A stretch of DNA of 64,000 nucleotides from HK1 sp965221725 (GTDB lineage: Bacteria; Pseudomonadota; Gammaproteobacteria; HK1), in contig OZ244909.1 in NCBI GenBank assembly GCA_965221725.1, positions 2,170,001 to 2,234,000 on the forward strand, in the 5' to 3' direction. A program made the position numbers and the translations under genes. This document shows positions 25,877 to 33,470 of this stretch, piece by piece (the stretch's first letter is position 1; every line of letters starts with the position of its first letter). The notes beneath the pieces are model-generated. The model made no database searches and had not been told where the DNA came from. It saw only the letters and a program-made list of their open reading frames with translations.

Positions 25877-28141
25877 TCAGTCCCGGGCGAGACGAAAGCC
25901 GATGGTCTTCGAGCTGTATGTCTGCTCGTGTGTGCTCTCCTCGGAAATCAGTTTTCGGGAACCGTTGTGCCGCCAGGATCCGCCACGCGCCACGCGAGAA
26001 TTCGCCTTCCTCTGGAGAAATCCCACCAGCGAATCCTTCTTTGCGCCCGTGTCCTCCTCCCATTTCCGGTCGGCGCTGCACTCGCGCGAAGAGAAACCGG
26101 TGGAGTGCGTCGAGCATGTCCATTCGTGCACGTTACCCACAATGTCGTGCAGTCCCCAGGCACTGCTCGGGAAAGAACCCACGGGGGCAGTTTGCCGACG
26201 GTCCCACTGGCTACCGCAGCCTCTGCAATTCGCGCGATTCTTGCCCACCTTTTTGCCCCACGGATATTCGGTCACACCTTGCGCACGCGCGGCATATTCC
26301 CACTCCGCCGCAGTCGGCAGTCGGTAGCGTTCTCCCAGCTTGTCAGACAGCCACTGCACATACGCATTCGCCTCTCTCCAGCTCACATTGATGACCGGAC
26401 GACGCCCACGGCCCCAACCTTCGTCGTCCGGTCTCTCCCGGTTCGTCTCGGTGATGAAGCGATCGTATTCATCGAACGTCACCTCGTACTTGCCAATCCA
26501 GAATCCATTGGCGACTACTCTCCTGAAATCGCCATTTCCCAACCTGATTTTCAATTCGCCGCCCGGGATCCGCACCATCGCGGGTGTCAGCTCTGCCCGA
26601 CGGATTTTCTCTTCCAGATCGGTCACGAGCTGCGTGCCCGGAGTCTGTGCCGCAAGCTCCGCGACGTATCCCCTCGCCGCCTCGACGGATGCGGTCCGGG
26701 AGTTGTGGTCGCCATGATCGACGGCCGCCAGCGCCTCGGCTATGGCATCGAGTGCTTTCTTTTCGGCGATTTCCGCCAACGTCCGTCCTTCCAACAGCGC
26801 AACCACAGCAGCATCCTCCCCTTTCTCACGCGCCACCGCCGGCTCGCCGTACCTCACTCGCGCCACATCCACAGGTGTCTTGCCCTTCGGCCCCCGAATC
26901 GAGATGTCCGCTCCCGCTTTCATCAGCAGCGCGACAATCCCCGTGTGTCCATGGGCGGCGGCCATCAACAGCGCCGTCGCCCCGTCCGGCGCTCGTACAT
27001 CCACTCCCGCCCCCGCCGCCAGCAGCGGCTCAACCAGCAACGGATAGCCCTTGTTCACCGCGTGCATCAGTGTCGTCCAGCCCTGCCCATCGCGCGTATC
27101 CACATCCGCACCAGCCGCGAGCAATACATTCAGAACCTCGATGTTGCCTGCCTGCGCCGCCCGGTGCAGCGCCGTCGCCCCATCCGGCGCCCGGACCTCC
27201 ACCCCTGCCCCCGCCGCCAGCAGCGGCCCAACCAGCAACGGATAGCCCTCGTTTGCCACGTGCATCAGTGCCGTCCAGCCCTGCCCGTCGCGCGCATTCA
27301 CGTCCATGCCAGCCGCGAGCGCCGCCTTCAGGAGATCAATGTCGCCCGCCTGCGCCGCCCGGTGCAGGGCATCCGGCCGAGCTGACGCCGGGCGAGTTGC
27401 ACTCCTCTCCGGCGATGCGGGGGCTGGCGCGGTGTCGGCAGCGAATGTCGCACCATGACCGGCTTGTCCCACGCCTCTGCGTTCCGCGATCGCCCGCAGG
27501 GCGTACAACGCCCGCGGAGTCAGGGTCTCCGCCGACGGCAGACCCGCATCGCGCAGAAACGCCGAATACGCCACCCCGGTGCGCCGCCCCCAGATGCCAT
27601 CCGCCGCGCCGGGTTGGTAGCCGAGCACAGCCAGCAGCGTCTGCGCTTCACGAATCGCCTCCGGGGGCGGGCGGCGCGCTTCGGAGGACGCGGCGGGGAC
27701 GGGAGTGCTCGTGCCGGTCTGCACAGCGGGGGCGCCCGGTATAGCGCCGGCCGGGGGGCCACCCGGCCGCCACGCCGCGGCCCGCTCCTGCGCGCTCGCA
27801 ATCTGCGCCTGCGTCATCTGCGCGGCCAGGGTGTCGCGCTCCGCAAGGGCCGCCGCCTCGCCCCGGCTCGCGGCAAGGTTGAGCCACTTGTGGGCTTCCA
27901 CGTAGTCCTGCAACACGCCCAGACCCTGAAGGTACAGCCGCCCGAGCGCCAGCATCGCCCGCCGGTCGCCCCCGTTCGCCGCAGCCCGCCATTCGGACAC
28001 TGCGTCGTCCACGTGGCCCGCGTCCCAGGCGCGCTGGCCCGCACCGAAGTCCGCGCCCGCGGGAGGCGTGGCGATGAGCGTGAACGCCAGTACCAGGAGC
28101 GCCAGCGCAGCCCCCGTCGACTCACATCGTCCTCTCACCAT
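25877..28141 (-). CDS. Secreted Sel1 / peptidoglycan-binding / ankyrin / FGE-sulfatase multidomain protein
   Basis: The 754-residue protein has a signal peptide (residues 1-30, ALALLVLAFTLIATPPAGA). In order come a Sel1-type repeat (about 45-100), a Pro/Ala linker, a peptidoglycan-binding-like fold (161-205, QTLLAVLGYQPGAADGIWG), ankyrin repeats (256-435) and a C-terminal formylglycine-generating-enzyme-like sulfatase-modifying domain (520-754; MVRIPGGE, GKYEVTFDEYDRF, RLPTAAEWEYAARA, GNVHEWT, ARGGSW, GFRLARD). No sulfatase gene is nearby, so the FGE-like fold may act as a binding module, as in many bacterial proteins. The start at 28141 is chosen because the longer frame reads into transposase debris. 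Its substrate is unknown. Confidence 0.8.
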   Translation of the reverse strand: MVRGRCESTGAALALLVLAFTLIATPPAGADFGAGQRAWDAGHVDDAVSEWRAAANGGDRRAMLALGRLYLQGLGVLQDYVEAHKWLNLAASRGEAAALAERDTLAAQMTQAQIASAQERAAAWRPGGPPAGAIPGAPAVQTGTSTPVPAASSEARRPPPEAIREAQTLLAVLGYQPGAADGIWGRRTGVAYSAFLRDAGLPSAETLTPRALYALRAIAERRGVGQAGHGATFAADTAPAPASPERSATRPASARPDALHRAAQAGDIDLLKAALAAGMDVNARDGQGWTALMHVANEGYPLLVGPLLAAGAGVEVRAPDGATALHRAAQAGNIEVLNVLLAAGADVDTRDGQGWTTLMHAVNKGYPLLVEPLLAAGAGVDVRAPDGATALLMAAAHGHTGIVALLMKAGADISIRGPKGKTPVDVARVRYGEPAVAREKGEDAAVVALLEGRTLAEIAEKKALDAIAEALAAVDHGDHNSRTASVEAARGYVAELAAQTPGTQLVTDLEEKIRRAELTPAMVRIPGGELKIRLGNGDFRRVVANGFWIGKYEVTFDEYDRFITETNRERPDDEGWGRGRRPVINVSWREANAYVQWLSDKLGERYRLPTAAEWEYAARAQGVTEYPWGKKVGKNRANCRGCGSQWDRRQTAPVGSFPSSAWGLHDIVGNVHEWTCSTHSTGFSSRECSADRKWEEDTGAKKDSLVGFLQRKANSRVARGGSWRHNGSRKLISEESTHEQTYSSKTIGFRLARD
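26973..27368. repeat. Tandem 198-bp repeat coding ankyrin units
   Basis: Two copies, 26973-27170 and 27171-27368, are closely similar at DNA level and encode 66-residue units (each about two ankyrin motifs). Protein copies share DGQGWT.LMH, GYPLLV.PLLAAGAGV and VRAPDGATAL. The DNA similarity indicates a recent internal duplication, so repeat number may vary between strains. Confidence 0.85.
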
Positions 28142-28149
28142 GTCCTGTG

Positions 28150-28333
28150 CCCTCACGACAACTGTCGGCCGCACAACACGTACAGCGGTAAATAGCGGTA
28201 CCGGTCGCGGTACCCGCGGAAGAACCATCCCGGCTTGATGGCCCTGTACCGGTTCGTCGGTCGCATCGAAGTCCAACACCAGTTCCCGGGGCTGGTACGC
28301 AAATGAGGCGATGAATTGTCCCGAATGTTGCAT
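28150..28333 (-). pseudogene. IS1380-family transposase relic
   Basis: Two overlapping minus-strand frames hold consecutive pieces of an IS1380-type DDE transposase: PRELVLDFDATDEPVQGHQAG in one, then GWFFRGYRDRYRYLPLYVLCG in the next. Intact members read LDxDATDDPxHGxQEGRFFHGYYDxYCYLPLYxFCG without a break, so this copy is frameshifted and lacks both ends of the gene. It lies directly upstream of the ankyrin/FGE gene, which would otherwise appear to extend into it. It is evidence of past insertion-sequence activity in accessory region A. Confidence 0.75.
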
Positions 28334-28379
28334 AAATCGATTGTGGGATCAGCCGGATCTTTTTCACGGAATATCAAGG

Positions 28380-29951
28380 TTAGTCAGCACATATGCTTGA
28401 CCAACAACTGCACGTCCCTCCGCTGGTCCATTTAATGTACCCCTCTGCGTGGCTCTTTACATACTGTCGATTACTTTCCAATTGGGCCTCAAGCTGTCTG
28501 CGATGCTCCGAACTTAGGGTATTATCGTAGTTCAGGCATTGAAGTATCTTCCAATTTAACGCCCTTGCGATGTTGGCGGCTGCACAGTACGGCAACGCCA
28601 CGCTATCAGATGCTTCGGCTCTAGCCTGAGCCTCCCGTATTGCCTGCAACACACGTTGGTCTTCGGCGCGGCAGTCGTATGCACTTGCCGATTGAATTAC
28701 TCCCTGACGGGGCAGTTCCGCCCGATCACGCCTTTCCGCTTCCTCCAACATCGCCTGCTCACGCGCCTCCTCTTCCAGCCGGGCCTGTGGCTCGTTTGCC
28801 TCCGCTTCCAGCCGGCGCCGTTCCGCTTCCTTCGCCTCCAGAGTATTCAAGGCGGCCAGATAGTCACCGTCGGCGGGAGAGGTGGAGTTTTCGTCGAGTA
28901 CGCCGGCCAGGGCGGTGGCGTATTCGCTGCCGGCATCGCCGGATGACACCGCCGGCTCCGTCGTCTCCTCGCTCGGACACTCGTTGCGCTGCATTCTCTC
29001 CTTCATCAACCCATGCAACCCGCTGCCCTTCGATACGCCGTACACGCCCCAGCAGCGCGCCGCGAAGACGCCGACCCGGGCCGCGTCCCGGTCTTCGTCG
29101 CTGTAGCGGGGGTCGGTGCTGTCCCACCCTGCCCAGCCGGTATCTTCGGGGGTCCACTCCCCGGAAGCCCAGTCGAATCCCTCGCCTGCGGCCCGCGACG
29201 AGTCCTCGGCGCGCTTCGCGGCGGGCGCCTCGGCACGCATCGGACCGAAACAGTCGGCCGGCAGGGTTTCCGGGTCCACGATGCCGTAGCAGTGCGGGCG
29301 GGCCTCCCGTGCGGAGACCACCCAATCATCGAAGTCCCAAGAGGTGGCGGCAGGCTTCCCGCCAGTCCCTCCGGGTGTCCGCGGCGTCTCCTCTCCCCGG
29401 AGCGCGGCGAGCACTTCGGCCGGAGAGTCGTACCCTGGTCCTGGCGCCGCGAGCTGCGGGCCGACAGGCACAGAGAGGGGCTCGCCTTCCAGAAGGGCAG
29501 CGTCGTTCCAGCCCCCGCCCTCTCCGCCCCGGTCGATCGCCAGCGCGGCCCGCGCGTCGTTGAGGCGCTCCCCCGCCCCGCCGACGAAGCGGTCGATCTT
29601 CCGCTTCGCCGACTTGAGCTTCTCCGCGACCACATGCGGAGCCTCCAGCACCGGAAACGCCCGCCTGACTATCTTGCCCGGCGTCTTCTCGATCTCCCCG
29701 GAGAGTTCCGAAACCCTCGCATCGTCGCCTTCGATGACGGCGCTGACTATCTTGCCGAAGATGCCGGTGCTCTCCTCCAACGTCTCCTTGATGGCGTAGC
29801 CGGCTCCTGCGACGCCGACGCCTCGGCCAAACCAACCCGCCTCGACGGAGGCCGCGCAGAGCAACAGAACCACCGTGGCTGGCACCGCGGCGGGGTGGGA
29901 GGCGATCCGGAGACGGTGTTTCGGGTCATTCACCATCGGGAAGCTTTCCAT
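28380..29951 (-). CDS. Exported protein of unknown function
   Basis: I do not recognise this gene. The 523-residue product has a signal peptide (MESFPMVNDPKHRLRIASHP then AVPATVVLLLCAASVEA) and a GWFGRGVGVAGAGYAIKETLEE segment. A large acidic Trp/Gly/Asp-rich middle (SGEWTPEDTGWAGWDSTD) is followed by a coiled coil rich in Glu/Ala/Arg (about 390-450) and a Cys-containing end (YDCRAEDQRVL, LPYCAAANIARALNWKILQCLNYD). A second ATG, 15 bases on, is possible. It lies 28 bases after the next gene upstream and both are leftward, so they probably form an operon, perhaps originally continuing to the ankyrin/FGE gene before the transposase insertion. Confidence 0.65.
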   Translation of the reverse strand: MESFPMVNDPKHRLRIASHPAAVPATVVLLLCAASVEAGWFGRGVGVAGAGYAIKETLEESTGIFGKIVSAVIEGDDARVSELSGEIEKTPGKIVRRAFPVLEAPHVVAEKLKSAKRKIDRFVGGAGERLNDARAALAIDRGGEGGGWNDAALLEGEPLSVPVGPQLAAPGPGYDSPAEVLAALRGEETPRTPGGTGGKPAATSWDFDDWVVSAREARPHCYGIVDPETLPADCFGPMRAEAPAAKRAEDSSRAAGEGFDWASGEWTPEDTGWAGWDSTDPRYSDEDRDAARVGVFAARCWGVYGVSKGSGLHGLMKERMQRNECPSEETTEPAVSSGDAGSEYATALAGVLDENSTSPADGDYLAALNTLEAKEAERRRLEAEANEPQARLEEEAREQAMLEEAERRDRAELPRQGVIQSASAYDCRAEDQRVLQAIREAQARAEASDSVALPYCAAANIARALNWKILQCLNYDNTLSSEHRRQLEAQLESNRQYVKSHAEGYIKWTSGGTCSCWSSICAD

Positions 29952-29979
29952 CGTGAGACTGATGCAGGCCGCAGCCCAT

Positions 29980-30942
29980 TCACTCCAGCAACGATACCAA
30001 CATGAAACGGCGAAGCCCGCACGCGCCGTCTTCGAGACGACACAGGGCCAGCACATAGATGTCGCCGTCCGCGACCAACGAGCCGACCAGAAGCCGGTTC
30101 GCCCCTCCCCCTTCGAGCACCATGTCGAGCGCAAGATTCGCGGCAAACCCGGTGGGCAGGGCCGCGAGCGTGGCGGCGGTCTCGGTATCGGTGTCGGGCG
30201 CTGCTGCCTTCAGTGCGACCGGGTCGCGGGCGGCGAGTGCCTCCTCGACCTCCGCGAGGGCGGGCCGCAGCCACGCCTGCGCCCCGCTGGTCCACCGTGC
30301 ACGCTGCGCGGCGTTCCAGGCGAGACGAGGCAGGGCCGCCCGCAAGTCCGCCGCCGCCGCCGCAAAGGTGGCAGCGTCGCGTCCGGGCTCATGCGCATCG
30401 GCCGGATGCGCGCGACGGAAGGCATCCAGGCGCGCCTCCGTGGTCCGGACCAGAGCTCCGACCGCACCCTCCTTCGCCGACACCCAGGACGGCTCGATGT
30501 TCACTGCAGCCTCCGGGTCCGCGAGCCGCACGCCGGGCAGGGCGCGAACCGAGACGACGCGGTAGCCCTCGTCCCTCCGCGCCCACAGGGTGAGCACTGC
30601 GATGTCGAGCAGCGGATCGTAGTAGAGGGCGACCGGCCCGGACGAGCGCAATCGCCCGAGCTTGACAATCGCATTCGCGAAAGACGGACCCCACAGAGCG
30701 GGCAGCGTCTCACGGGCCACCATCCCTGCCCCCGGCATGGCGGCCAGCACCTCCGCTGCCCGCTCCTCGCCGGCTACGGCCGCGGAGCGCAGCGCGAGCG
30801 CATGGGCGGCGAACAGGCGGGCAGCCGATTCTTCGGCGGCGCGGACGGGCGGAAGGATAAACAGAACTGCGACCGTGACGAACGCCAGCCAACCCACAGT
30901 GGCGAGGGTGAAAGCAAGGGCGCGGCGCTTTATGGTCCGCAC
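29980..30942 (-). CDS. Membrane-anchored or exported protein of unknown function
   Basis: I do not recognise this gene. The 320-residue product begins MRTIKRRALAFTLATVGWLA and has one hydrophobic segment (residues 9-35) that may be a signal peptide or an anchor. The rest is an Ala/Arg-rich soluble domain with YYDPLLDIAVLTLWARRDEGYRVVSV, an Ala-rich helical middle, and a conserved-looking end (GGANRLLVGSLVADGDIYVLALCRLEDGACGLRRFMLVSLL). It is upstream of another exported unknown with 28 bases between; both face the same way as the Sel1/ankyrin/FGE gene, suggesting a joint envelope role. That role is inference only. Confidence 0.65.
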   Translation of the reverse strand: MRTIKRRALAFTLATVGWLAFVTVAVLFILPPVRAAEESAARLFAAHALALRSAAVAGEERAAEVLAAMPGAGMVARETLPALWGPSFANAIVKLGRLRSSGPVALYYDPLLDIAVLTLWARRDEGYRVVSVRALPGVRLADPEAAVNIEPSWVSAKEGAVGALVRTTEARLDAFRRAHPADAHEPGRDAATFAAAAADLRAALPRLAWNAAQRARWTSGAQAWLRPALAEVEEALAARDPVALKAAAPDTDTETAATLAALPTGFAANLALDMVLEGGGANRLLVGSLVADGDIYVLALCRLEDGACGLRRFMLVSLLE

Positions 30943-31016
30943 GATGAGCCTTCCCCATGGTGGCGTGGCGATAGACCGACGGGACGCAACCTCTTCCGCG
31001 TCCCGGCATCACGAGT

Positions 31017-31369
31017 CTACCGCCCGGCCAGCACGTGGTCGACGGTGCTGTCTTGGGAGATGTGGACGTTGGCCACTCAAGCTAAGCGCGCCACCGTAAT
31101 GGGGTGGAAAACCGGGCGAGCACCCTCCCTGCTGCCAGCGCTGCTCCTGAGACCGCTCATGGACGACTGGTGATTGCCGGCCCGAATGCCCGATACGGAG
31201 ACGCCGCCGGGAGATACCGCTCACCCGGGACCGGACGCAACGGTCATCAGCAGCGCCGCGATCCGCCGGAGGTACGTCTCGACCGCCGTGGTCAGCTTCC
31301 TGTTCGCCCCGGCCGTCTGGCCCGCCGGTCGAAGTCCGCCGGCTCGGGGACACGCTCGAAACCGATCAT
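31017..31369 (-). pseudogene. Possible decayed HNH-endonuclease partner of the AAA ATPase
   Basis: A frame starting ATG at 31369, overlapping the ATPase stop, reads MIGFERVPEPADFD then RRARRPG and stops after 25 codons. This resembles the first residues of HNH endonucleases encoded next to such ATPases. About 300 bases on, in another frame, QDSTVDHVLAGR resembles the VDH part of an HNH core before a stop. I read this as a gene broken by frameshifts and deletion. Only short stretches support it, so it could be chance. Confidence 0.35.
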
Positions 31370-32673
31370 TCTCCGTCGCCCCGGCGCTCGGTCGATACCA
31401 CCCACCGCGGCCAGAACGGATCGTGTCCGGCCAGAACGCGCTCAAGCACACGGTGGATCGCCCCTTCACTTCTCAGGTTCTCCGGATTCCGGAGCGCCTC
31501 GCCGCGCATGAAGGCCTGCGCCGCCTCGATAGCGTCTTCCGCCTCGACCGACCGAGCCTGTCGCAGTCCAAAGACGTCCGAGATCAGCCAGTTGAGAGCG
31601 TCTCCCTGCGCCGCCCAGGGCATGATGTCGAGTTGCACCCGGCCGTCGCGGAGATCGAGGTGGAACAGCCGGTCGCGCTCCTCGTCGAAATACGGTTCCA
31701 CCGAGGCCAGCACGAGCGGTGAGTGGGTGGCGGCGATGAGCTGTACGTCGGAGTCGCGACCGGTCAGTCGATCCATCACTCCGAGCATTGCGGGCACGAT
31801 CGTTCGCTGCCACCGGGGATGAAGATGCGCGTCTATTTCGTCGAACAGCAGAATGACCTGCCCGGCGACCCCGAGGCCAAGCTGCTCCGCGGCAAGCACA
31901 TGCTCGCTCCAGGACCATACAAGCATATAAGCTAGGCCGGTGATTCTCCGAACCGCCGATGACGCATGCACGATCGGGATCGCGCGGGAATAATCGGTTC
32001 TGATGGAGGGAATGTCCTGAGCATCATCGACCGAGAGGCGCAGGATCGGACCAACCTCCCACGGTTCGCCGCCAACCGCCAGCGCCCCGACGACCTCGGA
32101 CATGCGGCGTGCGTTCTCCCCGTTCTCCCTGATCCAACCGGACCAGTCGTCGAGAAGGCCCTTGCACACCCTGGTCGACCGGCCTTCAATCTCCGCGCAT
32201 AGCCCGGCCCAGACCTCCTGGGGCGAGAAGACGTACCCCGGGAGCCGGTCCTGGATGTCGATGTTCCCCCGCCGCCTCCAGTAGTTCCGTGCGGGATCCC
32301 AGACCGAGAAGCCGCCGTCGGCGTGGGCGTGGATCACAAGTCCGGGGCTCCACGGCCTTCCGGGCTGTCCGGTCCAGCTCTGATCCCGAACGGAATAGGT
32401 GCTCTCGAAGCGCTTACTGTTCCCGGCGTCGGTCGTCAACACGAAACGCAGCTTCGCCGGTTTCGCGACATCCGTCGGGCGCGCCGGAAAACCGGAGGTC
32501 AGGCGCGGGTTGAGGTCGCGGGGCCACTTGCGCGTTAGCGCCCACCACGCGACATCCAGCAGGAAGCTCTTGCCAAGCCCGTTGTCGCCGGTGATCAGGT
32601 TCATCCGGCGTTGCAGGTCCAGCGACATTCTCGACGCGGGACCGACATTCTCCAGTTCGAGATGCTCAAGCAT
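31366..32673 (-). CDS. AAA/RecF-like ABC-type ATPase
   Basis: The 435-residue protein is an SMC/RecF-class ATPase of the type found in defence and DNA-metabolism operons. Walker A is GDNGLGKS (residues 29-36), Walker B ILLFDEIDAH (274-283), and the switch histidine is in ATHSPLVLAS (315-324). A candidate signature helix lies near RITGLAYMLVW. The ATG at 32673 starts directly at MLEHLELENVGP, the usual beginning; a longer frame adds unconserved residues. PtuA-like (Septu) and similar systems pair such ATPases with a small HNH nuclease, and the downstream gene here seems broken, so the system may be inactive. The assignment to a named system is inference. Confidence 0.75.
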   Translation of the reverse strand: MLEHLELENVGPASRMSLDLQRRMNLITGDNGLGKSFLLDVAWWALTRKWPRDLNPRLTSGFPARPTDVAKPAKLRFVLTTDAGNSKRFESTYSVRDQSWTGQPGRPWSPGLVIHAHADGGFSVWDPARNYWRRRGNIDIQDRLPGYVFSPQEVWAGLCAEIEGRSTRVCKGLLDDWSGWIRENGENARRMSEVVGALAVGGEPWEVGPILRLSVDDAQDIPSIRTDYSRAIPIVHASSAVRRITGLAYMLVWSWSEHVLAAEQLGLGVAGQVILLFDEIDAHLHPRWQRTIVPAMLGVMDRLTGRDSDVQLIAATHSPLVLASVEPYFDEERDRLFHLDLRDGRVQLDIMPWAAQGDALNWLISDVFGLRQARSVEAEDAIEAAQAFMRGEALRNPENLRSEGAIHRVLERVLAGHDPFWPRWVVSTERRGDGE

Positions 32674-32910
32674 TCGATATCCTGCCAGTTTCGCGTGCTG
32701 TCGACGCGAGTTCGTTCGCGCGGCCACATGGCGTCGCCAGCGCCGGACTCAACCCCGGCGGGGGTTCGGTACTCGCCGCCGATCCTCTCGGTTCTCTCGC
32801 ATTCGTAACATGATGCTGGTCCATGTTTCGTCAGTCCTGGGAGCAGTCTCGCCGGTCATGGTGCTCGCGCTTTGCAACGTCAGCAAACACTACACGATTG
32901 CCGAGTAGCG

Positions 32911-33390
32911 GGGATCCGCACCGCCTATCGACTGGCCGAGCGGCACCGGATGGAGGACGGAGCGAACCGGGTGATCCTCGCCGCCGACGGCGACTTCAAC
33001 GTCGGCATCACCGATGTGGACGCGCTGGAAGGCTACATCGCCCGCAAGCGCAGGAGCGGGGTGTTCCTCTCGGTGCTCGGGTTCGGGATGCGCAACTACC
33101 ACGACGCGCTGATGCAGCGTCTCGCCCAGCACGGCAACGGCAACGGCAACACCGCCTACATCGACACCCTGTCCGAGGCCCGCAAGGTGCTGGTCGAGGA
33201 AGCCGGCTCGACGCTCCTCCCCATTGCCAAGGACGTGAAGGCCCGGATGGAGTTCAATCCCGCCGCCGTCAGTGAATACCGGCTCATAGGCTTCGAGACC
33301 CGACTGCTTGCGCGCGAGGATTTTCGCGACGACCGGGTCGACGCCGGCGAGATCGGTGCCGGTCACATCGTGACCGCCCTCTACACCTGA
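32911..33390 (+). pseudogene. Truncated VWA-domain protein (YfbK type)
   Basis: The frame encodes GIRTAYRLAERHRMEDGANR, VILAADGDFNVGITDVDALE, RSGVFLSVLGFGMRNYHDAL, VLVEEAGSTLLPIAKDVKAR and EIGAGHIVTALY. These match the second half of a von Willebrand factor A domain plus the start of the following C-terminal domain of YfbK-like proteins. The MIDAS-containing first half and the final part are absent, and no start codon fits the family. It is thus a fragment of about 160 residues. Just upstream (32858-32908) a 16-codon frame MVLALCNVSKHYTIAE resembles the first residues of an ABC ATPase and is probably other debris. Confidence 0.75.
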
Positions 33391-33391
33391 G

Positions 33392-33453
33392 TGCGGCAGC
33401 GCCACAACGGCGCTGCAACCGATGTCAACACTCGATTTCGTGCGATTTCATTT
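33392..33453. repeat. Dispersed 62-bp repeat, copy A
   Basis: About 48 of 62 positions match the segment at 46982-47043 in the same orientation, with shared blocks TGTCAACAC.CGATTTCG and CGATTTCATT. Copy A lies between the VWA fragment and the metallopeptidase 3' end. It may be an old element end or attachment site; see the second copy. Confidence 0.6.
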
Positions 33454-33470
33454 CCCGTTGTTGGCCCATC

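Noticed and set aside
26973..27368. Tandem 198-bp units considered as a CRISPR array
   Set aside because: The units are directly adjacent, coding, and in frame with ankyrin repeats; there are no spacers.
31009..31353. 114-codon minus-strand frame below the AAA ATPase
   Set aside because: Arg/Gly/His-rich composition typical of a shadow frame; the better explanation is a broken HNH-type gene in the other frames.
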